The notes beneath the pieces are model-generated. The model was not told where the DNA came from. It saw only the letters and a list, made by a program, of their open reading frames with translations, and ran no database searches. This document shows positions 1 to 12,738 of a stretch of DNA of 64,000 nt, piece by piece. Positions within the stretch are counted from its first letter, which is position 1. Each line of letters begins with the position of its first letter. This DNA is from Clavulina sp. PMI_390 (taxonomy: Eukaryota; Basidiomycota; Agaricomycetes; Cantharellales; Hydnaceae), in contig WIDE01000024.1 of assembly GCA_015039315.1 (NCBI GenBank), positions 298,281 through 362,280 on the forward strand. The letters are read 5' to 3'. The position numbers and the translations under genes were made by a program.

Positions 1-148
1 AAGTTCAGGCGCTACCTGCGTAGAATAATCGCAGAAGGCTATGAACAAACCCCCGTTGGAACGACCGGGATTATCGAAAGATTTAGCTCATCCGGTGACC
101 CGGATTCAAGGAGATGTCCCTTGAGACGACGCTGCGCCGTCCCATTTC
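1..148. other. 3' flank of acyl-CoA synthetase copy 1
   Basis: Downstream sequence of the minus-strand synthetase gene. I see no gene here. Confidence 0.5.
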
Positions 149-3108
149 TCACAGCTTTGCTATCTTGGGCCGTTGAATGTCTGATTCTTGCTTGATTCTC
201 CGGGCTTCGTCCTTCAACAAGCGACGCTAAATGCCAATGCCCACCATCCAGAGGGAAAAAACAAGCGAGGAGAGTCAATGTTAGCATTTTATCACTAAAA
301 AATCTTTCAACGCTAGCTCTCACAAGAAGTTTTCCGCTTGGGTTCTTTGGGATCGCATCTACGAATGCAATCCCACCAGCCAGCCACTTGTATTTGATCT
401 TATGATCCTCTACCCATTTGCCTATTGAGTGCTTAGTTGCTGCCTCGATCTCAGATCTAGCGCTTCCGGTGGCTGATTGGATTTTCTTGAGAGGCCGAGG
501 CTGGAGGGCAATAAAGGCGAATGGTAGCTCCCCTGCATACTCATCTGGGACACCGACGACACAAGCGTCGCGGACATCAGGGTGTCCTAATAGATGTCCC
601 TATTCAATCCCACCAGTAAACACATCAGTGAATCTATAGGCGAAGAATGTAGCGGCTTAGTCACCTCGAGCTCAGCGGGAGCAACTTGGTTCCCCTTAAC
701 TTTGAGAACTTCCTGACATCAGTCAGGGCAGTCAACACTACACTCAGAAGACAAAAGCAGGGATGAAAAGAACTTTTAGGCGGTCAACGACAAAGACGTC
801 ACCATTTGGCGCAATGCGCACTTGATCTCCAGTGCGAACCCAGCCACCTGGGAGGAAGGTCTCTTTCGTGCTAGTGAAAGGTTCGTTATTGATGTTATCA
901 ATGAGAGAATTGGGCCTAGAATGACCACTCACGCGATTGCGTTGCCCTCATAGCGCAGCGCGTTAGAAGGGCCACGGACATAGAGCTCACCAGGCTCGTC
1001 GTACCCGGCCAGCTCCTCAATTGCCCCAGTCACATCATCGGCAGGCGTTTTTACTACCTTTGCCTCCCATCCCGGAACGAGTTGGCCAGTACTCCCAGCG
1101 GTTGCTTTGCCCCTCTGGCTTAGAGGCCACTGAAAAAATCCATCACAATCCTGAGATAGGCACAGAGGGAAGGATATTATGGGTACTGTGAAGACTGGTA
1201 CGTACCATCGTCACTGCGGTTGAGGTCTCCGTCATCCCGTAGCCCTGACCTAAATCCACTCCTGGGAGTAGTCTGCGAATCTCATGAACGGTCGTTGACG
1301 AGAATGGGGCTGCGCCCACCAAGATGCATCGAATATGTGACAGATTGTGCTGGCGCGTCTCTGGCCGCTATGGAGAGAGCTCATTCTTGGTGAGCGGGCA
1401 TGAAACCAGTTGGAGATAGCCAACCTTGAGGAGGTCAATAAGCTGTGGAGGTACCACGCTGGAAAATAATGAGAAATCACATCAAGCATAAAAAAGACCA
1501 ACAGATACGGCATACTAAAGGTGTGTGATTCGCCGTTTGACGATTGCGTCGAGGAATTCAGGGAATGAATATCTTGGGAAAACAACGAGTGGCACCTGGG
1601 CGAGGTTTGCATGAACGAAGCAAATCATTCAAAGAAGGACACTCACTCCCATAAAAACGTGGACATGGAGCTACAAGCAAGATAGGTGCCAGTGGCATAA
1701 GCATTGACATGATTCGGGGAGGTGTGGAATAACCCTTACGACAACGACAAGACCAAAGATGTCTTTCATCCGGTATGATTAGCAACCTGGGAGATAAGCA
1801 TGGAAGGGGAGACGCACGAAACATGGGCAAAACACCAGTGGCGACATCTCCATCTCTCACTCTTTGATCCTCCCAAGCAAGAGTAGGATCATTAGTCCGC
1901 CAGGCAGCCCCATGCTGGATCACATTAGAGATAACATTGTAGTGCGAGATCGCCACAGCCTAAGGTTCCAACAAATTCATGAGATTCATTTCCTCAACCC
2001 AAAGCACGGTATTCACCTTGGGCCGCCCGGTTGTGCCACTGCTAAAACTCAGCAATGCGACCTTTGTCTTGGCTTCTCCTTTGCCCAGTTTTCTCTCTAC
2101 GAAGTGAGGACCTTTCGTGTTGAGGTCACTGAGTCCTCGCTCAATCAACGACTGGATCGTTGGCAGTGATCGAGGAGCGGTAGGCGGCAACTGCCGAGGG
2201 TTGGCGCGGAATTGTAGGGATAAGGGGTGGTGAGCGTGCTGGGGAGGTTGAATGATTGCAATGTTATTGAGTTCGAATGCCTGCACACCCAGGGCGCCAG
2301 TGGCGGCTATTGCAGCATCGAGCGAGCTCGCATGGCTTATAATGAACTTAGCTTTTGTTGTCCGCAGCTGATACTCTATAGGTAATTATAAGCTCCCATT
2401 TTCTCTCAGTAGTAGTAGTTCGGGGCGATGACCAACCGAGTTCTGATGCCGTGTATGCGGGATTGGCGCATCTGGGAAGAGGCCAGTCAGGAGAACATAC
2501 TCTTCTAAGTTTGGCTTGCACATACGACACGATAGCCCCCAGCCGGTGGACAGCCCACAGAGCAACTGGATAGTCTGCAAAAAAGCATTCATCTTGCTAT
2601 ATGGGCGAGGTTATGGCCCAAATCCACCCACCAATATCGTTTGGACTGTAGAGCACAACTATTGGGAGTGAAATTGGTATTTCCGTAGTGAGCGGCCACG
2701 AAGACATAGCCGGCCCAAATTGACATACCGACATCATTTTCCTCTACGGACCAGTGATGCGATAGGATCTTTTCGATAACATAGTACTTGGTGATAGCCG
2801 GACGACTCACTGATTCCATAGATAGATGAAAGGGCATTTGCTAGCCCAAAAACACGTTCTCGGACCTCTTCTTGGTTATATGAGCGGCCAGTTCCGTTCT
2901 ACAGAGAAATGGGAAGATATCCAAGAAAGTGATCTTGATATGGCAATGTCGATACCCGGGCGCGATTTCTTCTTACATCAATCAACCATGGATTGTTGGG
3001 CTGGCGGTGAGGTCGAAGAGGATGCTGGCTATCTAGAAAGAACTGGGGGATGGTCACATCATCCCGTAGGTGGTCAGGCAGCAGCGGCAGTGCAGACGTG
3101 AAGATCAT
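149..3108 (-). CDS. 4-coumarate:CoA ligase-like acyl-CoA synthetase, copy 1
   Basis: Adenylate-forming enzyme that should activate a carboxylic acid (aryl or fatty) with ATP and transfer it to CoA. About ten short introns. Seen in order on the minus strand: N-terminus MIFTSALPLLPDHLRDD, the P-loop SFSSGTTGRPK near 2030, MFHIFGLVVV rebuilt across an intron near 1760-1830, GAAPFSS then GYGMTETSTAVTM near 1210-1320, GWVRTGDQV near 820, and the C-terminal lysine motif NPSGKLL spliced to RRLLKDEARRIK. The final exon is reached by an intron ending TTTAG, so the apparent stop just upstream of it is intronic. The protein ends IAKL, a peroxisomal PTS1-type tail. Tandem paralogue of the gene at 4478-7506. 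Family is secure; substrate is unknown and could equally be a medium-chain or aryl acid. Confidence 0.85.
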
Positions 3109-4477
3109 TGCGCTGATAATACGCGAACGTCGAAGATAAAGTCGAAGGGAGGAAGCGGACGAAGCGTGCTAGCAGATCCCCCAGAGGAGGGAGTCTTATG
3201 TCCTGCAACTGTTCCCATGAATAGAATGTAAGCCTCCGTACCCTATCATTCTCTTCAGGATAGTTCGATATAAAACATATGACAGTGTGCGATTCCCTGT
3301 GAAAATATCCAGAAAAAGCAACATAACTTTTATGGAAACGGTGTGAGGGCTTTGTCAGGAAACTTCCCCAAGGTTTCCGCTCCTGCACCTCCGACTGCTT
3401 GCTCCGAGAGATAGAGAGTTGCATTTACAGAAGGCCACGGTAATGAAAGACAGAGGCTTATTATGTTACCTGAAATGGTGGCCACACCAACCTCCCGACA
3501 GGAGTGGGCACCAAGGCGGATCTGAGAATCACGTAAGGGCAAGGGAACGTTGAAAGTACTACCAGAGACAACTGCTACCGAGGCTGAGGTCATAAAAGCG
3601 GGAAACAAACTGCCGAATGCCACACGACAACCAAAATAGTTAATTTCAGTTTTTATGTGATGGACCAGCGTGAATTTATGGTTATGTTGAGCTCGGCTGA
3701 TTCGTTGGGTATCGATTAGGTAAGTTGGCTTCAATATGTGTTAGTATTCAAACAAGACGGCCTGGGTGCCATCTATAAAGCCAAGGATCCTCAACTTGAC
3801 GTCTACGGTGTGCGGTTCTCCTTGTTACAAAGAGATTGGTTTGGCACAGTTGAACAGTTATTTCGGGATATTATCCACAGGGTAGGATATGCTGTGGAGC
3901 AGAGGCTCCCACCTCCCGCCACAAAACCTAGCATTTGATGGGGAAAGTACGCCTCAAGAGCAAATCGTGTGCTCAATAGATGAGCGGCCGTGCCTCCACA
4001 GCCATTGTTTAGGTGTGTTTACAATATAATTCAATTTACCTTTCCCATAGCCTTGGCCAGGATGGCTGAATAGGTCAACGCCATCCAAATATAGTCTACC
4101 CTTCTAACCTTCCTGTTTAGGCTCCCAAGTTCATTTCTACCGACTCAAATCCTTCATTTGGGCATTCAATGTCTTGGCGTGGTACCTCTCAGTCCCCAGC
4201 GTTTGTCTTTCGGAACGGTGTGAGGCCGACGACCTGGTGCCCGATCAAAATGATTGAATTTTACGTAGTAGAGAAGAGTTGGTTCATTGAGCCACAACAG
4301 GGCTACCAGATTCTGAACGGTCTCAGAATTGTATTTAGAGGAAACCTCAGACAGAATGGTAGAATTAGACATCCGTCTTTCTTCACAGAGATGAGTGAGG
4401 CATGAAAGACGTTATCAATGAAGTTGGCTACACCATGGATATAATTCGGGGTGCCGAATAGTAGTTACTTCCACATG
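3109..4477. other. 1.37-kb intergenic region between the two synthetase genes
   Basis: Lies upstream of synthetase copy 1 and downstream of copy 2. Only short open frames occur and none matches a family I recognise. No tRNA-like B box and no long repeat is evident. It should contain the promoter of copy 1. The first tens of bases above the start resemble those above copy 2 only loosely. A decayed element cannot be excluded by eye. Confidence 0.4.
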
Positions 4478-7400
4478 TTATAGCTTCGCATCCACCTTGG
4501 GGCCCTGGGCATCCAACTGCGCCTTGATCTTTCGGGCTTCATCCCTCAAGAGACGACGCTTAATGTCCAAACCCCAGCCACGCATATACAGAAGGTAAAG
4601 AGGCGAATGAAAGGAATCAGTTCGTTATTCACATGGCACAACTCCACACCCAAACTCAAAAAACGCCACTACTCACGAGAAGCTTCCCACTTGGGTTCTT
4701 CGGGATCACTTCCACAAACGCGATCCCACCCGCAAGCCACTTGTATTTGATTTTATGATCCTCAACCCACTTGGCTATGGACCTTTTGGCAGCCGCTTCA
4801 GCTTTAGCTTTTGCACCACCATGGGCTGATTCAATCTTCTTGAGCGGCCGTGGCTGGAGTGCAATGAAGGCGAACGGTAGCTCCCCGGCGTACTCATCTG
4901 GGACACCGACAACACAGGCATCACGGACGTCAGGATGTCCTAACAAGTGCCCCTATTGGCGTCATAGAAAATATGAACATAGCTCCCAGGCAGTATGATG
5001 AACAAAGGGTGGTCGGCTTACTTCCAATTCAGCAGGAGCGACTTGGTTCCCTTTCACTTTGAGGACTTCCTGTAGTCAGTCATGATGATCAGTCTGATGC
5101 TCAAAGAAGGAAAGAAAACGCGAAACGGACCTTGAGGCGATCAACAACAAAGACATCACCGTTTGGCGCAATGCGCACTTGATCTCCAGTCCGGACCCAT
5201 CCATCAGGGAGGAAGGTCTCCTTTGTACTAGTGGACGATTACCAGTGGTGTTATTGATAAAGAAACTGGAACCTGGATTGACGACTTACGCGGCTTCGTT
5301 GCCCTCGTAGCGCAGCGCAGTAGATGGCCCACGAACGTAGAGTTCACCAGGCTCGTCGTACCCAGCTAGTTCTTCCTTTGTCCCAGTGGCGGGATCCGCA
5401 TCAGTTTTGACGATCTTGGCCTCCCATCCCGGCATAAGTTGACCGGCACTACCAGGAGTCGCCTTGCATTTCTGCGTTAGTGGCCACTGTAAGATATGAA
5501 TAGAATGATGAGCAAGTGTGGAGAGTCAATGACAGTCATAGTAGCGCGGGTAAAGGGGGAAAGTAGCGTCCGTACCATTGTCACCGTCGTTGACGTTTCT
5601 GTCATACCGTAACCTTGGCCAAGATCTACGCCCTTGAGCATTTTACGGAGGCCCTGGTCGGTCGTTGACGAGAATGGGGCTGCACCCGTCATGATGGTTC
5701 GCACATGTGACAGGTTATGCTGGCGGGATTCCGGTCGCTATATTGATGATATAAATCAGCTGGCTGAACACAAAGCTAGACACTGAAGGTAACCTACTTT
5801 GAGGAGGTCAACAAGTTGCGGGGGCACAACACTATGATAGCCGTCATTCTAATGAACATTGTAGGGAGCAGCAAGCTCAACGCACTAGAGGGTAGTAATC
5901 TTCCACCTAACAATTCCGCTAAGGAAATCAGGGAAAGAATATCTCGGGAAAACCACAAGGGGTACCTATGTGGGATTTAGATCATGACACTATGGGACGC
6001 CCAAGAGGTACACTTACACCCATGAAGACATGCACATGCAGCTGTGGAAAAGTTGAATCGCATGAGGCATGGTTCAAAGAGGTATAAGGGGATTCTTACG
6101 ACAACGACGAGACCGTAGATATCTATCAAGTACAACACGTGGTTAGGAGATGGGGAGGCCAGCATGCGAGGAAAGAGACGAACGGAACATGGGCAATACA
6201 GCAGTGGCAACATCTCCGTCTCTCACTCTCCGATCTTCCCAAGGAAGGGTAGGGTCGTTACTTCGCCAAGTGGCCCCGTGCTGGATGACATTGGAGATAA
6301 CATTGTAGTGCGAAATCGCTACGGCCTGAATAAAAATGAGACAAACCTATCAATTTATCAACGTGACCAATTGTGCTCACCTTGGGCCTTCCTGTTGTAC
6401 CGCTGCTAAAACTCAGCAATGCGACCTTGGTTTTGGCCTCTCCTTTGCTCAATTTCCTTTCTACAAAGTGAGGACCCTTCGTATTGAGATCGCCGAGGCC
6501 TCGGTCGATCAGCGACTGGGTCGTTGGCGGTGATTGTCGGGCAGGGGCAAGCGGCTCGGCGGGATTGCCTTTGTAATGTTGAGAGGAAGGGTGATGAGCG
6601 AGCTTGGGAGGCTGGATGATTGCAATGTGATTGAGGTCGAAGTCCGCGCCGAGAGCACGGGCGGCTGCTGTAGCAGTCTCGAGTGAGATCTCGTGAGTGA
6701 TGATGAATTTGGCCTTGGTCGTCCGTAGTTGATATTCTGTGCGTGCGGGTTCAGTTGTCAGGTTCACTCTTGACCGCAACAGTCAGGGTCATCAATAGTG
6801 ACTCACCGAGTTCTGATGCGGTGTAGGCAGGGTTGGCACATCTGAAAATAGGTCGGCACAGCAGATTAGGACAGTCTGCTCGTGGAAAGGTTGGGTGACA
6901 CGTACGATGCGATAGCTCCCAGTCGATGGATAGCCCACAGAGCAACAGGATAATCTAGAAACGAAGAACGAACACGTTCATCCTCATGCTCGCCGCGATG
7001 ATCGCCCATTGCGTTGCTCACCAATATCATTTGGGCTGTATAGCACAACTAGGCAGGCGAAGAGTGTTGAGGTCGTGATCACCGAAAAGTCGCCAGAGCG
7101 TCGAAACACGTTTACATACCAACGTCATTTTCCTCTGCGGGGTAGTGATTTGAATTCAGTTTTTTGGGATAGCGCCGCAAAAACTCAAAAACGATGAGGC
7201 CACTCACTGATCCCGTACAGCGCAGACAAGGCGTTGGCGAGGCCGAAAACACGCTCGCGAACCTCCTCGTGGTCATAAGAGCGGCCAGTTGCATTCTAAA
7301 GTGAAGTTGGGGCAAGCCAAGGAGTGAGCTCGATCCGGCAATCTCGACACCCGAACAGAGCTCCTTCCTCTTACATCAATCAGCCATGGATTGTTGGGCG

Positions 7401-7506
7401 AACGATGAGCCCGCAGAGGATGCTGGCTATCCAGCATGAACTGCGGGATGGTGAGATCATCCCTAAGATGTTCTGGCAACAACGGAAGTGCCGACGTGAA
7501 GATCAT
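4478..7506 (-). CDS. 4-coumarate:CoA ligase-like acyl-CoA synthetase, copy 2
   Basis: Paralogue of the neighbouring gene with the same exon plan and the same family motifs. N-terminus MIFTSALPLLPEHLRDD; SFSSGTTGRPK near 6400; LPMFHIYGLVVV rebuilt over an intron near 6090-6215; YVVPPQLVDLLK near 5810; GAAPFSSTTDQG and GYGMTETSTTVTM near 5580-5690; GWVRTGDQVRIAPNGD near 5160; PSGKLL spliced to RRLLRDEARKIKAQL near 4530. The last residues are VDAKL, again an AKL peroxisomal-type terminus. Every catalytic motif is intact, so both tandem copies look functional. Known for the family: an adenylation half-reaction, then thioester formation after rotation of the C-terminal domain that carries the PSGKLLRR loop. 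Substrate is not deducible. Confidence 0.87.
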
Positions 7507-7815
7507 TGTACGAGTGATAACGCGAGGAGGGAGTCGAGATAGAGGGGGAGAGGAAGCGAATGGGGTTTGCCAGATGGTCCCATGGCCTCCTCCGAATATA
7601 AGGCACGGGGCAAATCAAGTCAAATTGAGCTTCGGAATTGGTCATGGGGCGTGTCCAGAACCAAGGAAGTGGCCTAGTGAAACAACCAACAACAGAGACA
7701 CAGAAAAGTGATTCAGTTTACCCGCATGATATCAATTGCCCTTGAGATCTTTCTATACGAAAGTACTAGCTAGGCGGTCCGGAAATACAACATGATCAGG
7801 CTTGGCGCGCCCCGC
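7507..7815. promoter_or_regulatory. Upstream region of synthetase copy 2
   Basis: About 310 bp between the synthetase start and the stop of the GCN20-like gene, both on the minus strand. It must hold the synthetase promoter and the GCN20 3' end. No distinct element is recognised. Confidence 0.4.
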
Positions 7816-10800
7816 TTACGGTCTTGACTTGATGTTGTCCACGATAAGCTTCTTGTACGCCTTGACATCTCCATAATACTTGGACACCGTCCCATCAGCA
7901 CATACCCAGAGCTACCGACAATCTTGATCAGTAAAGAATGTCCCAAGAACACTAGTGGACAGCACTAACCTCGCTAGCTACAGTCGTGATGAAACGCTCG
8001 TCGTGGGAGATGATAATCACACCACCGTTCCAGATTTCGAGTGCGTGCATCAGTGCATCCAGACCCTCAATATCGAGATGGTTAGTGGGCTAGAAGAGAA
8101 TATAATCAGCATTTGAGATCATCCGCAGCAAACGACGCCAAGCCATGGTAGCACTCACTTCGTCCAGCAAGAGAATGTGAGGGCTTTGCAGCGACAGAGC
8201 GGCAAATGCGACACGACTCTTTTGACCTCCGGAAAGCGTATGAATAACTTGCATGCTGGGCGGAGAAGCTATCAGTAATGTGACCAGCAGTGGATTGATA
8301 TGCCAGAAAACTCACCCAGTGAGGCCAGTGATCCCAAATGAACCAAGATGCTGTCGATACTCCTGCTCAGTCCGACCGGGGAACTTGGAAGCAAGGAACG
8401 CAACGGGCGACACATTCGGTGTCAGGGTGTCGACGTGATGTTGAGAGAAGTAGGCACTGGGGAATCGGCTTGTCAGCTTGACACTCCTCCAAGCATGGAA
8501 ACCATAGCACGGCACCCACACTCGTAATCGGCCATTCCTTGTCATATGTCCTGACATCGGCGTCAGTTCTCCCGTCAGGAGCTTGATCCTGTTCATCGAT
8601 TAGCCTGAGACCATCAAATAGGGCATGTAGGGTTGGAGCTTACAATGTACTCTTCCCGGCACCGTTCGGTCCAACCACAGCGATCCGCGAGTCAAGACCC
8701 ACATCAATATTTGCATTCTTGAGAATGATCTTTTCTGGTGTGTATCCAAAAGTGACCTCGTTCAACTGCAGGAGCGGCGGCGAGATTTTCTCCGTCTCAG
8801 GGAACCTATTTTCATGAAGGAACTTGAGCACCACCCGTGACAAATAGTGGTAGACTAGCTGAGGAAGTGCATACCTGAACCTCTCTGTTTCCGACTCTTC
8901 GGGCATCTCAAGTTCTGGGAGCTTTTCGAGGATCTTGATCTTGGACTGCGCCTGCGCAGCACGATTAGCATTATATCGCCATCGGTCAATGAACGCCTGA
9001 AGGTGGGCGCGGTACTCCATTTGAGCCTGATACTCTCGTTTTTGAGCATCTTCTCGCTCTGTTTTTGTCGCCTGTGTACGAAATGATTAGACAGGTGTCA
9101 GGAGAGAAGGGTTAATGGACACTCACGTAGAATTGAGCAAAATTGCCCTTGTAGTAATCCAGTCGACTGCTGTGTTGGTATACGATATCGGTTGCAACAG
9201 CATCAAGGAATGCTCGGTCGTGCGATACGACCAATATAGTTCCTTCCCATGTCTGGAGATAGTCCTGTGGAGAGGCAACTCAGGTAAGCCGAACAGCGGT
9301 CGCAATAGTAGGAAGGGAGTGATACATATCTAGCCATGCAAGCGCATTAAGATCGATGTGATTGGACGGTTCGTCTGGGCGCAGTGGGGTCATGTTAGGA
9401 AAGTACCCCCCACAGTTAACAAAAACGCAGACCATACCGAGCATGAGCAAGTCAGGTTTCACGAACAGAGCCCGAGCAAGCGCCAATCGCATTCTCCAAC
9501 CACCTGAGAACGTCCTGGTCGCTCTCTGCATGTCTTCCTGGGTGAATCCCAGACCTACGGAGATCCGCGAAATCAACATAATTGCAAGCCACAAATTAAC
9601 AACAAATGAAAGCTCACCAGAGAGAAGCTGTGATGCTCGAGCCGGTCCACTTTCCGCTTCAATGTCTGTCAAGTTGCTGTGCACTTCCATCAGCCGAGCC
9701 TGCGCCTCCTCCTTCGCGATCTCATCGGCCTTTTCAGGAGATGGGATCGCCTCCAGTTCAGCGAGCTTGGCATTAAGCTGCTTCTCCTCTGCTATTAAGC
9801 GATCTCGCCACACATCAGCTTTCAATACAGATTCCAACGCTAGGGTATCATCGCCAACAATCTATTGGACAATGTGGATGAAGTGTTATTCTCGTCCTAC
9901 ACGAATAAGGGCAACTCACTTCTTGTTCAACGAACAGGATGGAGATATTTGTTGGGATAGGGACTTCTCGCAAAGCGATGTGCCGTAATAGCGTAGATTT
10001 TCCAACACCGTTCCGCCCAATGAGACCATATCTTCGCCCATAAGCTAGCGTAAGACTCGCGCCAGACCTAAGAGAATAGATGAGAGATGATTGGAGTATT
10101 CGAAAGAAGCGTGGATACAAACAAGATGCGATGGGATCCAAAACTGACATCAATAGAGGGAAGGTGGATATCCTTGCTCTTCCCTTTCGCGCTGGTTCGG
10201 GACTCAAGAGAGTTGACCTACAAAGTAAAATTAGATGAGCAAGAGGAGTTCCGCTGGGAAAAAAAAATGAGAAAAAATTACGTACCTTCAAGAACATCTC
10301 TTCATAGTTTTGCTAGGAAGGAAGACAATTCAACATCAAAGTCCGAGATCAGGGTAGCGGAATGGATCCCACCTGCTTCTTCTGCATGTCGAGAAGCTTT
10401 GAACCTTCGTACAGGTCTCTCCTTGATCGCTTCTCGATTTTGGCCTGAACAGATCAGAGAACAGTCATGAGTGCTAACGAATAATGAAACGATCATTGCC
10501 GAATGGACAGTTACCTTTAGCTTGGCCTCTGCCTTCTCCAGCTTCTTCATATCAACCTGGGAAGCTCTGTACATGAGAGTGATCAGCTTCATCAGGAGAT
10601 CTAGGACGAAGGGTTGACTAACTTTCCCTTGTTGATTGAGGACAGATCGACTCCCTCATTGAAGCCAATCGTGTTGGACATTGCTCCAGACTTACTCATG
10701 TCAATCACGTTGTCTAGTCGTTGTAGTTTAGGACGGGCGGAAGCCCCTCTCTTAGCGGCATTATCTTGAACTTCTTTTGCCAGCTCAGCGATCAGCTGCG

Positions 10801-11092
10801 CCAGGGCGGCGGCATATTGAGCTTGTGGGACAGCACTCTCGAGCATTGTTTTCGTGACGGAGACAACATCATCAGCCTCTTCGTCAACATCGACATTAAG
10901 GCCGGCAAGATACTGAACGACAAGCTCGTCGACAGTTCCAAGAGGGAAAGCATCGCGGATTTTGAAAGCAACTTCGTCGGCCATTTTTGGGATGACTGCG
11001 TCGATCGTCGGTTGGGCCGGAACGTGCCGAGTCTGCATTGCGTGCACCAGGCCCTTCTTGATGAGAGGGACAAGTCTCATCGGAGAGGACAT
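7816..11092 (-). CDS. GCN20: GCN20-type ABC-F ATPase (translation regulator)
   Basis: Soluble twin-ABC protein without membrane segments. Yeast GCN20 works with GCN1 on ribosomes to activate the kinase GCN2 during amino-acid starvation. About a dozen short introns. Seen: a helical N-terminal domain from 11092 that leads to the [11 protein letters not shown] segment and a lysine-rich linker near 10550; first Walker [14 protein letters not shown] near 10000; [17 protein letters not shown] near 9490; then [16 protein letters not shown] after an intron. The inter-domain arm [17 protein letters not shown] near 9010 is followed by second Walker [11 protein letters not shown], the signature [15 protein letters not shown] near 8220, and the C-terminus [20 protein letters not shown]. 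The N-terminal domain and arm fit GCN20/ABCF3 better than ARB1/ABCF2. Starts 180 bp from a divergent F-box gene. Confidence 0.88.
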
Positions 11093-11271
11093 ATAATCTA
11101 TATCACAAAGCCTCGCATCTCGTTTCCCCCCTCTGCGGCTCAGCCGCTCAAAAAGCTCGTAGAGTGAGTAACAGTTCTCAACTCAATTAGTTGCATCTAC
11201 AGCCGACAAAACTTCTCCTTATTACCATTGCCCTAAACCTGCTTTGCCTCATAACGTAACTTAAAGAAGCC
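11093..11271. promoter_or_regulatory. Divergent promoter, GCN20-like / F-box gene 1
   Basis: 179 bp separate the two start codons, so both promoters and 5' leaders lie here. No TATA box or other element stands out. Confidence 0.5.
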
Positions 11272-12738
11272 ATGATGACTGAAGATGGCATGCCAGACTC
11301 CCCAGCTAAGGCGCCTTCAAAGCTTCCACCTGGAGCACTTCATACCACTAGCACAACTTCTATCCAGAGTCTCCCAGAGGAATTGCTCATCCTGATATTT
11401 TCTCAAGATCTTGCCAAGCGAGAAGACCATCTAGCACATATACTGATGATTACTTCTGTCTGCCATCTCTGGCGTTCGATTGCCCTCACATGCCCAACAC
11501 TCTGGACAAATATCACGTATCTCGAGGATAATCATCCGACCGCGCCATGTGACTTCAATATCACGATTTCCCGCCTGAATTCCTTCCTTTTTCGTTCTGG
11601 TACAGCCTCTCTCTCCATCACCCTCCACTTCCTCCATCAACCTTGTCGAGCTGCGGACGTAAAAGCGATCCTTGCTCCGCATTTCCACCGCTCCCGTTTC
11701 CTCTCCATCACCTTCAATACCGACCACACAAACGTCCTTCCTTTCCTACCCATACCATCCCGCCTAGAGCGGCTAGAAAGGCTGAGCTTTGTCGTGATCC
11801 CTTTGCGGGCTCAGCGCTGGGATTTAGAGAACCCGAGCGCCTCAGCGCACCTTGCTCGCAACCCAATGCAACACCCAGAAAGCACTAAAAAACTGAGATC
11901 GCTACATTTAAGCCCCGGATGCTTCATTCCTTATGGGCTCAGCATCTCAGCACTGGAGCATGTTGCACTACTTGGGCACACCGAACCTATCCGGCCAATC
12001 CTTGAGCTCCTTGCAGACGCGACGGTGCTCACGAGCTTGACGATTGCTGATGCTTTCGCATGGGAGAATTTCAAATGCTGGAACGTTACGCTTCCGTCCC
12101 TGCAGAGCCTTTCCCTACCCAGATATGATGTAGCTTGTGCGATAAATGCACCAGCGCTAAAGCACGTCACCCTCAATGGGTTTGATTCGAGGCGCTCTTC
12201 GTTCCAGACCGCCCCAACGGCTCGGTACCCATGCATTGAGAATATAGAATGTTGTTTCTGCAATATGACGAGCGAATGGATGCTCGCGTTCCTACGCGCG
12301 CATCCCACTGTGAAGAATTTATCAGTATATCACAGTACTCGCGAATCCGATATTACATTTATCCAGCTAATACTTCCGAACCTACTCGAGAGGTTCACCT
12401 TCGACCGGCGGCAGCTCACTCTGGCACGGGTACTGTTTGGCAGAATGCGTCCTTCGCCTCTGTTGCTCGCAAACATAGATAGAGACCCGCTGCTCCCCAT
12501 CCTCGAGAGCCTAGACCTTGTGTCAGGTTTTGATTCTCTGTATGACCCGCCGGCTGGTGTTGATGATGGTCCTGACGTGACTCGATTGAACGGGATTGGC
12601 CATACCGGCCGGCCTCATCTGCAAGTGCAGGCCGAGAAACGTACCCAAATATCAGAATCCAGTATGTCGACGTATTCTTCTTTCATGGATCTCCAGGAAG
12701 TGTGGGGTCATGGAAGGTTCGAGTCTGGAATTAGGTAA
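11272..12738 (+). CDS. F-box protein, tandem copy 1
   Basis: 488-residue single-exon protein. Residues about 29-80 form an F-box: SLPEELLILIFSQDL, then VCHLWRSIALTCPTLWTNI. The rest is a leucine-rich, LRR-like region with HFHRSRFLSITFNTD and a C-terminal GHTGRPHLQV. F-box proteins of this class are expected to bind Skp1 and present substrates to an SCF ubiquitin ligase. The family is greatly expanded in Agaricomycetes and individual substrates are almost always unknown. Paralogous to the next gene, about 420 bp downstream in the same direction. A second in-frame ATG directly follows the first. No intron, unlike nearly all conserved neighbours. Confidence 0.8.
   Translation: MMTEDGMPDSPAKAPSKLPPGALHTTSTTSIQSLPEELLILIFSQDLAKREDHLAHILMITSVCHLWRSIALTCPTLWTNITYLEDNHPTAPCDFNITISRLNSFLFRSGTASLSITLHFLHQPCRAADVKAILAPHFHRSRFLSITFNTDHTNVLPFLPIPSRLERLERLSFVVIPLRAQRWDLENPSASAHLARNPMQHPESTKKLRSLHLSPGCFIPYGLSISALEHVALLGHTEPIRPILELLADATVLTSLTIADAFAWENFKCWNVTLPSLQSLSLPRYDVACAINAPALKHVTLNGFDSRRSSFQTAPTARYPCIENIECCFCNMTSEWMLAFLRAHPTVKNLSVYHSTRESDITFIQLILPNLLERFTFDRRQLTLARVLFGRMRPSPLLLANIDRDPLLPILESLDLVSGFDSLYDPPAGVDDGPDVTRLNGIGHTGRPHLQVQAEKRTQISESSMSTYSSFMDLQEVWGHGRFESGIR

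Noticed and set aside
175..235. Apparent stop codon near the C-terminus of acyl-CoA synthetase copy 1, suggesting a pseudogene
   Set aside because: The TAG is the 3' splice site of the last intron. Splicing gives PSGKLL joined to RRLLKDEARRIK, the normal family ending, exactly as in copy 2.
3109..4477. Short frames at 3738-3938 and 4169-4405 as small genes
   Set aside because: No start context, domain or splice pattern supports them, and their composition resembles random intergenic frames.
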